From positions 1 through 55,751 of the forward strand of contig NZ_JACJRJ010000043.1 in assembly GCF_014697195.1 (NCBI RefSeq): a stretch of 55,751 nt of DNA, in the 5' to 3' direction. Below, piece after piece: positions 9,061 to 18,371 of this stretch (its first letter is position 1; the number at the start of each line of letters is the position of its first letter). Under the pieces are notes generated by a model that was given only the letters and a program-made list of their open reading frames with translations, was not told where the DNA came from and did not search any database. The DNA is from Cylindrospermum sp. FACHB-282. Its GTDB lineage: Bacteria > Cyanobacteriota > Cyanobacteriia > Cyanobacteriales > Nostocaceae. A program made the translations under genes and the position numbers.

Positions 9061-11520
9061 CTAAACCTCTTTTACTTCCTCAGAAATAAGTACCTCATTC
9101 AAAAGTATCACATCAGCATCACTAATTATCGGCAAAAAATGCTCATATAACTGCATCGCCTGGAAACAACTATTAATACTTGCAACCGCCGAATTATACG
9201 TCTCAATCTTCTGTTCCACAACACTCAACAACCGACGATTATTAGCAATTTTTTCCTCAGCTTCTTGTTCCAGAGTCTTCTCCAAATAAGCACGTGCATG
9301 GGAGTACTGCTGCAAAATATGATCAGCTTGCTTTTCCGCCATTGGTAACAACTGAGTTTTCAAAATTTGGTTGATAGTTTGGCGGAAAGATTTGCGAATA
9401 GTTTGAGAAACTTTCGGCTCAAAATCTAACTTTAATAACTGTCTAATTGCCGGTTCAGCTTCCACTATACTTTCGGCGTCGTAACCTTGAGAAGTTTGTT
9501 GCAAAGTCTGCCGAAATTGATATATAGAAAAAGTACCTTCATCATAAAATCTAGGACTTTCCCGCACAAAGCGATCGCACTCTACACTAGCAGCACTCAC
9601 CAACCCATAAGAAACCTGTCTTTCTACCGCTTTCACCTCTTGTTCTATCCCGCCATCATTACCTAATAAGCGATATAACTGACGATAATATTCTGACTGG
9701 CGAACATTTTCAATTAGCCGTTGGAATAGATTAGAAATTACTTGCTGAGTAGAGTCAATCAAAATATCTTCCAACTGATTTGCTAAGTAATAAAAAGCCT
9801 CCACTAAAATCGCCAATAAAGGTGCAGTAGCATTGCGAGGGTGACTGAGAGTTGCACGTCGATAAGCCTCAGCCACAGAAAAGGTATCTAGCAACTCATC
9901 CAATCGGCGAATCATCCGTGATTGTAATTGCCGAAAATCTGCTTCAAATTCATCACAAGTATTGTTAATTAATTTGTTAACTTCCATTGTGATATGCTGA
10001 CTAAAGTCTTTGCCAACTTGCTGGAGTTGCTGGTTGAGGCGTTGTAACTCCTGCGCCTTCATTGCCTCAATTTCTCGTGGTTGACTGTCTAAATCTCGTT
10101 GGAAACCCTGATAATTTTTCTTCAGCTTAATACAAATATCTTCTAAATCATCAGCAAGATTTTTAAACAATTGCGGACGCTTTTCTTCGGTAAGATAGCG
10201 AGTAATCGCCGTGCGGAATTCCTCAATGCCACTATCTTGAATTAGTTGATTAATTAAAGGCATTCCCTGTTCAGCTAAAATCCGCACATAGTTTTCATTT
10301 GCTGTTTCAAAGCTGTTGACAGAAATGCGAAATTTACTAGGGGATAACTTACCAGAGTTACCACAGTAGCGATTAAATTCATTAACAAATTGTGGCGTTT
10401 CTTCTCCACCACCTAAACCTTTGACACTTTCTGCAAATACCGAGTCTAAGCCAAACCGAGTAAGTCCGTTTGTCTGCTTAATCTGACTACCATAAAATCC
10501 GAGTAATCCACTAGTTTTATAAACCCTGGTACTGTCGCGAAACTGTCCATTAATTAAATTTTCTAATCGTTGTCTTAGCTGGGGGTTATACCAAGTTTCA
10601 TCAATGCGGTTGAAAATATAGAAAACGCGATCGCCTATACCGCTATTTTCCCGCATCAATTCCAAAAGTTCTGTTTCTTCCTTTGTCATGTCACCCGCAG
10701 CCGCAGGTTTGAGTACGCAGACAACCGCCGAAGTATCTGGATGTTGAATTTTCGCGTAGGTTAGTTGTGCATCCTTCTCTACTGGCGCATCAATTCCCGG
10801 CGTGTCAATAATCACATTGCCATCTTGTAACAAAAGATGGTTGCAGTAATATTCAATCCGTTTCAAAACCGCGCTGTTACTACCCCGACGCGCATATCCA
10901 GCAGCTTCCTTGACATTAGAAAAGTTAAATTGCTCCATTGAATATGTAGCATTGTTAACCGTGTGGATGCGATCGCGGTTGATCTCATATCCTTCTAACA
11001 ACAGCATTAAAGCATTTGCTTGTTTTGCACGTTCTGATTTACTCTCACCACCCTCTTGTTGAATAATCGCTGCACAACCTTGACGAAGCAAGTTAATTAC
11101 TTCAGCTTCATTAATATTAGCGACTGTGTTAAACCCCAACCCATGACACAAAGAAACTGCTTGTTCTCGAATCTCCGCTTCACTTAAAAAAGTCAAAACA
11201 ACTCGTTCTTGATCTGGTTCTGCATACTCAATTTTGCATTCTGTTCCTGTAGCGTGTCCCTCGGCGCTATATAGCAATTCTCTTTCTAGCAGCGCATTGA
11301 TTAGCATCGACTTACCCGCACTAAATGCACCTGCAAACACAATTTCAAACTTTGGCGAAATTGCTTTACCCAGAGACATTTGCACGGGTGTAATATCTTG
11401 AGAACGCAAAGAAGGTTCTTGCTGTACAAGTTGTAATATAGACTCAACTTGTGATTTCAAATTTTGACACTGAGGCGGCAAGGCTGGCATAATTAAGTAG
11501 CTAGAATTATTAAAATGCAT
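9061..11520 (-). CDS. Bacterial dynamin-like GTPase
   Basis: An 819-residue large GTPase of the dynamin family. The P-loop is GAFSAGKS at residues 64-71, a switch threonine lies in ATGTECKI, G3 is DTPGID at 239-244 and G4 is NRID at 304-307. The remaining 500 residues are predicted helical with heptad-like glutamine and leucine stretches, fitting the stalk of bacterial dynamin-like proteins that remodel membranes. No obvious transmembrane paddle is visible. Start may be Met1 or Met11 (11490). It lies upstream of the KGK, DUF2252 and HNH genes on the same strand. Confidence 0.87.
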   Translation of the reverse strand: MHFNNSSYLIMPALPPQCQNLKSQVESILQLVQQEPSLRSQDITPVQMSLGKAISPKFEIVFAGAFSAGKSMLINALLERELLYSAEGHATGTECKIEYAEPDQERVVLTFLSEAEIREQAVSLCHGLGFNTVANINEAEVINLLRQGCAAIIQQEGGESKSERAKQANALMLLLEGYEINRDRIHTVNNATYSMEQFNFSNVKEAAGYARRGSNSAVLKRIEYYCNHLLLQDGNVIIDTPGIDAPVEKDAQLTYAKIQHPDTSAVVCVLKPAAAGDMTKEETELLELMRENSGIGDRVFYIFNRIDETWYNPQLRQRLENLINGQFRDSTRVYKTSGLLGFYGSQIKQTNGLTRFGLDSVFAESVKGLGGGEETPQFVNEFNRYCGNSGKLSPSKFRISVNSFETANENYVRILAEQGMPLINQLIQDSGIEEFRTAITRYLTEEKRPQLFKNLADDLEDICIKLKKNYQGFQRDLDSQPREIEAMKAQELQRLNQQLQQVGKDFSQHITMEVNKLINNTCDEFEADFRQLQSRMIRRLDELLDTFSVAEAYRRATLSHPRNATAPLLAILVEAFYYLANQLEDILIDSTQQVISNLFQRLIENVRQSEYYRQLYRLLGNDGGIEQEVKAVERQVSYGLVSAASVECDRFVRESPRFYDEGTFSIYQFRQTLQQTSQGYDAESIVEAEPAIRQLLKLDFEPKVSQTIRKSFRQTINQILKTQLLPMAEKQADHILQQYSHARAYLEKTLEQEAEEKIANNRRLLSVVEQKIETYNSAVASINSCFQAMQLYEHFLPIISDADVILLNEVLISEEVKEV

Positions 11521-11755
11521 TTTAATAATCTTTGCCTTGAATAGGACACAGTAGAATTACTGAGCATTGCTAAATTGTCTGATCTTACCCAGCTTTGACA
11601 AATTTAACTTATTGATTAGATAATGAAAATTATCGATAGCGATTTATTACTCTACACTAAAATCTTGACTACACAAAGTAGGGTATTTTATCCTAACTGT
11701 ATTTTAAATGAGGCGTGAGATTATGCTTCAAAAAAGCATTTACAAAAAAAATAAC

Positions 11756-11781
11756 CTCCAGAGAAGGGAAATCGCCGGAGG
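11756..11781 (-). terminator. Possible minus-strand stem-loop in the 11.5-12.4 kb gap
   Basis: CCTCC (11756-11760) pairs with GGAGG (11777-11781). Read on the minus strand, the stem is followed by TTATTTTTTTT, as in an intrinsic terminator. No minus-strand gene lies directly upstream, so either a short non-coding transcript ends here or the match is fortuitous. Confidence 0.3.
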
Positions 11782-12133
11782 CTTTGAACAAAGACATTGA
11801 AATAGTGGACTAGTCTATATATAACTAAATCTTTTTTCTAAACATCTGCCCTCTATCTAAAGAATGGGTCAAATTAAGTTTGTAAATCATTCTGAAGATA
11901 TAGATAATAATAATTTTCAACTTCCTAGAGATTAATTTGCTGTTTCTGGATTAAACACATAGCAATTCCCTTTTCATATAGCACTCGCTTAATCTAGTTC
12001 ATCATGGCATTAAGGCTGGAATACAACTATCGAAGAGTCTGTTTTTTAGTCACTTAACTTTCTCTGAAAATTTTTGCAAGTTCTTTGTAACGAAATCTTT
12101 CCGGATAGTCTCGAAGTTGATTGAATAGGGTTA

Positions 12134-12237
12134 TATACTGAACGAGCTATACAGAAAGTAGGGCATCACATAGATGTACCCTTTCAGATATAACGCCTTC
12201 TAACAAAGCCGCTTTAGGACTATCCTAGAGCGGTTTT
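12134..12237 (+). ncRNA. Candidate small RNA with its own terminator
   Basis: In an 857-base gap (11521-12377) without genes, a -10-like TATACT (12134-12139) is followed by a bulged hairpin (GAAA..GGG at 12154-12163 with CCCTTTC at 12179-12185). It is then followed by a strong stem CCGCTTTAGGA/TCCTAGAGCGG (12209-12233) and TTTT. This would give an RNA of about 90 bases starting near 12146. No clear -35 box and no NtcA site were found. It could instead be the leader of the pip gene. No long reading frame is present here. Confidence 0.35.
12209..12237 (+). terminator. Rho-independent terminator
   Basis: An 11-bp stem (one G-T pair) with a CTA loop is followed by TTTTG. It lies 140 bases before the pip gene and ends the candidate small RNA. 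Confidence 0.6.
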
Positions 12238-12377
12238 GTATTGCAAACCTGTTGCTATAGCAATTTTAGCTAATTTGGGAAAATTAATTTTAAAGAAACC
12301 GCCAAGGAGGCTAAGAGAAGAGATAATTTCACAAATGATTTAGAATTGGTAGATATGATTTTTAGTTAGTTCCCAGA

Positions 12378-13325
12378 ATGCGAGAACTTTATCCATTGAT
12401 TGAACCTTACCGAGAAGGTAATTTACAGGTTTCTGACCTCCATACTATTCATTTTGAAGAATCTGGTAATCCCCAAGGACAGCCAATTGTGTTACTACAT
12501 GGGGGGCCCGGTGGTGGATGTCCACCCTTTTATCGGCAATATTTCCACCCAAAAAAATGGCGTTTGATCATGTTTGATCAGCGTGGTTGTGGTCAAAGTA
12601 AACCCCATGCTGAATTGCGGGAAAATACCACCTGGGATTTAGTCAGTGATATCGAAAAATTGCGGGAATATTTAGGTATAGAAAAGTGGGTTGTATTTGG
12701 TGGTAGTTGGGGGAGTACTCTGTCATTAGCTTATAGTCAAACCCATCCCTCTCGCTGCACAGGTTTAATTCTCCGTGGCATTTTTATGTTAAGACAAAAA
12801 GAGTTGCGTTGGTTCTATCAAGAGGGTGCTAGCTATATTTTTCCTGATGCTTGGGAAGAATATCTCAAACCAATTCCCATTGATGAACGGGAGGATATGA
12901 TCACAGCTTATTATCAACGCTTGACTAGTCCAGATTTGCAAATTCAACTAGAAGCAGCGCGTGCTTGGTCGATTTGGGAAGGGAGTACAAGTAAGCTTTT
13001 TGTAGATCCAGAACTCAAGCAACATTTTGGTGATGATAAATTTGCAGCAGCTTTTGCGCGGATTGAATGCCATTATTTTATGAATAAGGGATTTTTAGAA
13101 TCAGAAAATCAATTACTTTTGAATGTATCCCGTATTCGTCATATTCCGGCTGTGATTGTTCAGGGACGCTATGATGTGGTTTGTCCGATGATATCGGCTT
13201 GGGAATTACACCAAGCGTGGACAGAGGCTGAATTTATTGTGGTTCCTGATGCTGGACATTCGATGAGTGAACCAGGGATACGCAGCACTTTGATTGAGTC
13301 TACAGATAAGTTTGCTCTTCTGTAA
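12378..13325 (+). CDS. pip: Proline iminopeptidase
   Basis: A 315-residue alpha/beta hydrolase of peptidase family S33 that removes N-terminal proline from peptides in the cytoplasm. The oxyanion motif LHGGPGGG lies near residue 40. The nucleophile Ser110 is in GGSWGS, the acid Asp266 in QGRYDVVCP, and His294 in DAGHS, so the catalytic triad is complete. Length and start (MRELYPLIEPY) match the family closely. Single gene, convergent with the PEP-CTERM gene. Confidence 0.93.
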   Translation: MRELYPLIEPYREGNLQVSDLHTIHFEESGNPQGQPIVLLHGGPGGGCPPFYRQYFHPKKWRLIMFDQRGCGQSKPHAELRENTTWDLVSDIEKLREYLGIEKWVVFGGSWGSTLSLAYSQTHPSRCTGLILRGIFMLRQKELRWFYQEGASYIFPDAWEEYLKPIPIDEREDMITAYYQRLTSPDLQIQLEAARAWSIWEGSTSKLFVDPELKQHFGDDKFAAAFARIECHYFMNKGFLESENQLLLNVSRIRHIPAVIVQGRYDVVCPMISAWELHQAWTEAEFIVVPDAGHSMSEPGIRSTLIESTDKFALL

Positions 13326-13357
13326 GTTGTCTCTTTAAACGCAGACATAAAAAGCAA

Positions 13358-13396
13358 GCGATCGCCTCCCACAACTCACACCAGGAGAGCGATCGC
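13358..13396. terminator. HIP1-containing stem-loop between convergent genes
   Basis: GCGATCGCCTCC pairs with GGAGAGCGATCGC with one bulged base. Two HIP1 octamers form the base of the stem. It lies between the ends of pip and the PEP-CTERM gene and may stop transcription from both sides, although there is no strong T-run. Confidence 0.4.
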
Positions 13397-13448
13397 TAGA
13401 ACAGCTAATGACACAGCATCGTCTATGTTAACTTAATATCTTGTCAAG

Positions 13449-14066
13449 CTAAAGCTTGGTAGCATTCCTCATCAGGTGCTTGTATTTCTGGCATAAACCT
13501 ACACCATAAATACTCCCTATCAATACACCTAAAATGCTCACAGGTTCAGGAACTTCCGTTACATTATCCGAACTAGTAATACTGAATGTAAAAGTACCGA
13601 AATCGTTGTTAGTGAATCCTGTATTTACGAAAAAGTATTGTGTCCCCGCTGTTAAAAACACGTTATTAAAACCAGATTGACCGATTATATTTGATAAATT
13701 ATCATTCCCAATCAGAACGTTAACCAATGGGGTAGTTGAGTTAAAGCTGTTTTGATATAGGAACGTAGCGTTATCCCAGCCACTAGGAGAAATAGACGTA
13801 CTCAAGAAGTTGTATAAGCCACTGGTATCGACAGAAAACCCTTGGAAGCTATATGGAGTAGCAGTTGCAAATACGCTAAGACTCGTAGGAGGGTTGCTCC
13901 CATCAAATTCGGGACGATTCCAGGTTTGACCTGTTGTTGTAGCAGTATCGAAGTTAATTGTAACAGCCATTGATGGCATAGCAGATCCCACTGCAATAAA
14001 TGCAGTTCCTGCAACAGTCATCGATACTTTTTTGATCACAGTTGAAATAGACATTAAATTCTTCAT
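13449..14066 (-). CDS. PEP-CTERM sorting domain protein
   Basis: A 205-residue secreted protein. The N-terminus has a signal peptide ending near MPSMAVT. The middle is rich in Ser, Thr, Asn and aromatic residues without known motifs. The C-terminus has the PEP-CTERM tripartite signal: VPEPVSILGVLIG, a hydrophobic stretch, and a basic tail. Proteins of this kind are processed by an exosortase and linked to exopolysaccharide surfaces. No exosortase gene lies in this window. The Ala/Val start region MKNLMSIST is reasonable as the start. Confidence 0.8.
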   Translation of the reverse strand: MKNLMSISTVIKKVSMTVAGTAFIAVGSAMPSMAVTINFDTATTTGQTWNRPEFDGSNPPTSLSVFATATPYSFQGFSVDTSGLYNFLSTSISPSGWDNATFLYQNSFNSTTPLVNVLIGNDNLSNIIGQSGFNNVFLTAGTQYFFVNTGFTNNDFGTFTFSITSSDNVTEVPEPVSILGVLIGSIYGVGLCQKYKHLMRNATKL

Positions 14067-14121
14067 CTCAAACGGTTTAGTATTGACAGTAGTGATAGGT
14101 CATCAATAAGCACAGCAAAAT

Positions 14122-14146
14122 AGAGTATTTTATAGATAAATACTCT
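14122..14146. other. AT-rich stem-loop in the PEP-CTERM upstream region
   Basis: AGAGTATTT/AAATACTCT forms a 9-bp perfect stem with a 7-base loop, 56 bases upstream of the PEP-CTERM start. It could be a regulatory or transcript-end structure. Otherwise the gap 14067-14579 shows no gene. Confidence 0.35.
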
Positions 14147-14579
14147 GTAATTCATAAGTGACTAAAAAATGAACATTAACCTATATTTCCAAAAAAATAT
14201 TCGCCAAACATCTGGCTTGTAAACCTAGCTCAAGATGTTTCGCTTAATTATTATTTTGGTAGGTGTTATTTGTTTTATATCATGTCAAATGATAGCGATT
14301 ATAGCCGCTATTCCGCAGTCTCAACTGTCACATACTTACATAAGTTAGTTATAGATATTACTTCTATAGCAAATCAACTCGATTGAGGACTTTGATGTAT
14401 GATCATTAATCATCAGCTAATTTGGTGTATAAATTTATATCTAATACCATTTCTTTTTGAAGATGCGCTTATAGAACTTACGCAAAAGTACAGGCTTTCT
14501 GGGGCAATTCATGAATTACTCCAGAGTGAATAAAGCGACACCTTACATAGAATTGATCTAACTCTCAATAAATACTTTT

Positions 14580-15539
14580 TTATTGTGAAATAGCCGAGTA
14601 TTTACACATAGAAATTAGAGTATCTAAATTTACTTTTAACTCCTCAGATTCTGAGGTATTTTTAAATAGCGCTGTAAATGCACCAGCGCCTAACCTATCT
14701 TGAGGAAACACTCGGTAACAAGGCATGGTAGTTAAATGGGATTGATATTTTGATAAATGACTAACTTCCACCGCTTGAAATTGAGGGAAGCGTTCTAAAA
14801 ACCATGCACAAACCTGCTCGTTTTCTTCAGGTGAATAGGTGCAAGTCATATAAGCTAAATATCCTTGTGGTGCAACAATTTGCGCTGAATTAGCAATAAT
14901 CCTTTTTTGGCGATTGGCACTTTTATTAATCGCAGTGTGGTGAAAACATCCAGGGGCTTTTTCCCCTTTAGCTAGTAAAGATTGCCCAGTGCAAGGAGCG
15001 TCTACTATGACTAAATTACTAGATGCGGGAAACATTTCTGCAAAAATGCTGGAATCTCGATTGACTACGCCACTAGGTTTAATTTGGCAACGCTTCAAGT
15101 TAGAAATTAGCATTCCTAGGCGTTTGCCAATTACTTCATTACTGATGAGTAATTCCGGTTTTAATGCTTTCCAAGCAAAGACACTCTTGCCTCCGGGTGC
15201 GGCACACATATCAAAAACTAAAGGTACTGGCTGAGGAATTGTTAATAAAATACTAGCGGCAAATACTGAAGAAAAATCTAAACAGTAAAAATATCCCTGT
15301 TGATGTAGGGGATGTTGACCTGGTTTTTCTCCCAGGTATAAACGGTCTACAAAATCTGGTTGCCAAAGAGTTGGTATTTCTACACCAAAGGGCGAAATAT
15401 CTGGCTTTTCTTGACACCAAAGTATACAGGGAGGGAAAGGCTGGGGATTCATTAAGGCATCAATAAAGCTTGCTTGTTCATCTAGATTGGTAAACAAACG
15501 GCGCGAGACTTTAAGTAATAAATTTGATGGTTTTTCCAT
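14580..15539 (-). CDS. RsmB/NOP2-family RNA cytosine-C5 methyltransferase
   Basis: A 319-residue SAM-dependent methyltransferase of the NSUN/RsmB family. The SAM site is DMCAAPGGKS at residues 110-119. The family's two cysteines are present: Cys183 in DAPCTGQS and Cys233 in MTCTYSPEEN, the latter the catalytic nucleophile. The substrate is probably rRNA or tRNA cytosine. There is no N-terminal NusB-like domain, so it is shorter than RsmB, closer to YebU/TrmB-like stand-alone forms. Confidence 0.88.
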   Translation of the reverse strand: MEKPSNLLLKVSRRLFTNLDEQASFIDALMNPQPFPPCILWCQEKPDISPFGVEIPTLWQPDFVDRLYLGEKPGQHPLHQQGYFYCLDFSSVFAASILLTIPQPVPLVFDMCAAPGGKSVFAWKALKPELLISNEVIGKRLGMLISNLKRCQIKPSGVVNRDSSIFAEMFPASSNLVIVDAPCTGQSLLAKGEKAPGCFHHTAINKSANRQKRIIANSAQIVAPQGYLAYMTCTYSPEENEQVCAWFLERFPQFQAVEVSHLSKYQSHLTTMPCYRVFPQDRLGAGAFTALFKNTSESEELKVNLDTLISMCKYSAISQ

Positions 15540-15740
15540 ATAATTTTTTCAAGAAAAATGTTGGATTAGAACAGTAATGAAACTGTTACAGCAGAACAAT
15601 GCAATCAATAGTTTTGGCATCATACTAAAAATCTAATGACCGTCATTCAGATTGCGTTCCATTCGCGGCTTCTAGTTTTTGACTGGAAGCTAACTGTGTT
15701 TGAACGCTAGCCAAACTACCATATTGCACCGGAGAAGGTC

Positions 15741-17174
15741 ATGATATTAGACAATTTTCAGCGAAAGTTACGCCAAGAAGCGCAACTCTGGCGGGATGAA
15801 GGACTTATTAGTTCTTCACAGCACCAACAAATAGCAGACCGCTATCAATTTAATAAACTGGAAGCTGTTACCCGCGAACGGTTCGTATTTATTGTGATTG
15901 GTATTGGCGGCATACTTTTAGGGTTAGGTGTAATTACTTTTGTAGCAGCAAATTGGCAGACATGGACAAGAGAAGTCAAGTTTATCTTGTTAATGAGTTT
16001 GTTTATGTCTACTGCTATCACTGGTTTTTATACCTGGAGAGAACCTACACTAGCTAAAGCTGAAGCAAAGAAGTCACAAGAAGGTAAACGCATACTGGGA
16101 GAGTCGTTGCTTATTCTCAGCGCTTTTATTTTAGGGGCAAATTTATTGCTGATGTCCCAAATTTTCAATATTAGCGGTTCAGCTTCTGAGCTTTTTTTGG
16201 CTTGGGGGTTGGGTGTGTTAGTTATGGCTTATGGGTTGTCGTTAAATTCTTTGGGAGTTCTGGCAATTGTCCTGGTGCAAATCGGCTATTGGATCGGATG
16301 GGGGGACTTGTGGAACTCTCCTGGGGAATTAACTTGGGCGAGGTTTATGGTGCAACATATGCCGCTGCTGTCTTGGTTGTTGTTTGTCCCCTTAGCTTAT
16401 TTTTGCCGATCGCGCTGGATTTTTGGACTAGGGGCGATCGCCTTTGCGACTTCTTTGCAATTCAACCTCACACCGCTACCACTTTTAAGTTCTAGTGATC
16501 TGGCGCCTTGGGTGGCGTCTTTTGCTTTTGCACTGCCATCTGCATTATTTTGGAGTTATGATGATTTGCTGTTCCCGACGGTTAATTACAGGTTGTTTCA
16601 ACCCCTAGCCCGTAGTTTATCGTTGGTGTGTTTTAGCATATTCTTTTATTTCCTGTCCTTCCGTGGGCAATGGCAATCTCTAGATTATGGTTATGATCAG
16701 GCAAACAACTTGCGGTATGTGCCGATCATTGATTTAGGGATTCTCAGCGGTTTGGCGGTGTTGCAATGGTTGTATCTGCTGCGTCAGAGAAATAACCCCC
16801 CCCGTCGGGAAGTAGTTTTTACCCTGGTGGTGATTACTACCTATCTTGCCTTCCTGACTGTAGTACCTTTTTGGCATCAAGCTATCACCCGGATTGCTGA
16901 TTTGGGCATTTTTATTTTCAATGTCCTTTTAGGACTATTCTCTTGGGGATTGATTCAAGAAGGCTTGAAGTTGCGCGACAGACGCCCTTTTTGGGGCGGG
17001 ATGCTGTTGTTAACGCTGCAAATTATCAGTCGGGTGTTGGAGTACAATACCGATTTACTATTTAAGTCTCTGGTATTTGTCTTGTGCGGTTCGGCGTTGA
17101 TTAGTTCCGGACTCTGGTTTGAACGTCGTTTATCTGCTGCATCTAGTTCTGCTAATAAGAATATAGCAAAGTAG
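15741..17174 (+). CDS. DUF2157 multi-pass membrane protein
   Basis: A 477-residue membrane protein. The N-terminal cytoplasmic DUF2157 segment contains LWRDEGLISSSQHQQIADRY. Around ten or more hydrophobic helices follow from residue 50 onward. Function is unknown. It is followed after 86 bases by a GDYXXLXY-domain gene, a pairing that recurs in bacteria and suggests that the two proteins act together in the membrane. The ATG has GGAGAAGG a few bases upstream. Confidence 0.85.
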   Translation: MILDNFQRKLRQEAQLWRDEGLISSSQHQQIADRYQFNKLEAVTRERFVFIVIGIGGILLGLGVITFVAANWQTWTREVKFILLMSLFMSTAITGFYTWREPTLAKAEAKKSQEGKRILGESLLILSAFILGANLLLMSQIFNISGSASELFLAWGLGVLVMAYGLSLNSLGVLAIVLVQIGYWIGWGDLWNSPGELTWARFMVQHMPLLSWLLFVPLAYFCRSRWIFGLGAIAFATSLQFNLTPLPLLSSSDLAPWVASFAFALPSALFWSYDDLLFPTVNYRLFQPLARSLSLVCFSIFFYFLSFRGQWQSLDYGYDQANNLRYVPIIDLGILSGLAVLQWLYLLRQRNNPPRREVVFTLVVITTYLAFLTVVPFWHQAITRIADLGIFIFNVLLGLFSWGLIQEGLKLRDRRPFWGGMLLLTLQIISRVLEYNTDLLFKSLVFVLCGSALISSGLWFERRLSAASSSANKNIAK

Positions 17175-17260
17175 CAACTGGCAATTTTATATGATACTGA
17201 ATCTCTGCGTATATCTGCGTTTCTATTTCCCAATTCCTCCTCCTGTTTCGGACTACCTCC

Positions 17261-17971
17261 ATGAAAAGTAATTCCCCTGAACCGAATAAATCCTTATCTC
17301 CAGAAAAGGAATTTTCCGAAAAATTGACTTTTCGGGATTACCTGATAGCGACTGAACAAAAAGCAAATAAGCCTTTACCACTGTATCGATTAGTTGTTCC
17401 CCTATTGCTGCAAGTAGGGCTAATTCTTGCCGTACCAGCCCAAGCGCTGTATACAGATTTAACTGGCAAGACAGTAATTTTGCAAACATTGCCCGTAAAC
17501 CCTAATGATGTGCTGCGGGGCTATGCTTTAAACCTTGATTATAATATTTCTCGGATCACCACTTTGAGAAGGCTGCCTGGGTGGCAGGAGTGGGTACGGA
17601 GAAATTCTGTGAGGAATAGACAAGTGGTTGCTGGTAGCAGCTTATATTTGATTTTGCAAGAGCAACAATCCTTTGGTCGTGGTATTCCCAGGGCTTGGAG
17701 ACCGATACGGGTGAGTAGCGATCGCCCCAATTCTCTGCCAAACAATCAAGTAGCGTTAAAAGGTGCTTATGAAGATGGCACCATCAACTACGGTTTGGAA
17801 AACTATTACATCCCAGAAGACCAACGGCAGCAAATTAATAATGATGTGATGGGGGCACAGCAAACCAGAGAGGGGAAGCTACCACCAATAGTGGTGAAAG
17901 TGAAGGTAGATCCCCAAGGTAAAGCCGTGCCTGTGAGTATGTGGGTGCGCGATCGCAACTATCGCTTTTAA
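17261..17971 (+). CDS. GDYXXLXY domain membrane protein
   Basis: A 236-residue protein with one N-terminal transmembrane helix (about residues 46-66) and an external GDYXXLXY domain. The signature here is VLRGYALNLDY, in which the usual GDY is reduced to GY, followed later by IPEDQ and VKVKVDPQGKAVP. It is probably the partner of the upstream DUF2157 protein, as in other bacteria. The last four bases overlap the end of the minus-strand small gene. Confidence 0.8.
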   Translation: MKSNSPEPNKSLSPEKEFSEKLTFRDYLIATEQKANKPLPLYRLVVPLLLQVGLILAVPAQALYTDLTGKTVILQTLPVNPNDVLRGYALNLDYNISRITTLRRLPGWQEWVRRNSVRNRQVVAGSSLYLILQEQQSFGRGIPRAWRPIRVSSDRPNSLPNNQVALKGAYEDGTINYGLENYYIPEDQRQQINNDVMGAQQTREGKLPPIVVKVKVDPQGKAVPVSMWVRDRNYRF

Positions 17972-18207
17972 TGTTCCTGGCGTAAATTCCATGCTGCGCC
18001 GCAAGCCGCCCCAGCCCCAGCTAACAATCCGGTACTCATGCCTTGGAAAGTTTTTTGTACTGGGTCTTGGGTCAGGCACTCACTTGTAACTTGACTGGCT
18101 TGCAAGCAGATGGTGCTTTCTGCCCAACTGGCAGTACCGCCTAAAATTACACCAGTGACACTACAAGAAACAATCAGCAACAATAGGCGTTTAGTTTTTC
18201 TATCCAT
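17968..18207 (-). CDS. Small secreted or membrane-anchored hypothetical protein
   Basis: About 79 residues from the ATG at 18207. A basic start (MDRKTKRLLLL) is followed by a hydrophobic signal ending near TASWAEST, two cysteines, and a glycine/alanine-rich tail that might be a second helix. No family recognised. An in-frame codon at 18261 would add 18 residues before the signal, which is unlikely. Convergent, with a 4-base overlap, with the GDYXXLXY gene. Confidence 0.55.
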   Translation of the reverse strand: MDRKTKRLLLLIVSCSVTGVILGGTASWAESTICLQASQVTSECLTQDPVQKTFQGMSTGLLAGAGAACGAAWNLRQEH

Positions 18208-18371
18208 AGGTGGATGCGTTAAATAGAGGAGAGGTAATTGGTTCTCAACTACTGTACACATCTAGGAGCTTTCTGTCAGCTGATATGCAATTTTAGCAGC
18301 GGGCTGATAATAGTTTCCTCCAAATTTAGAGAGGTTATATTTAATGTTTTTACCGTTTTTTTGGCAAAAAT

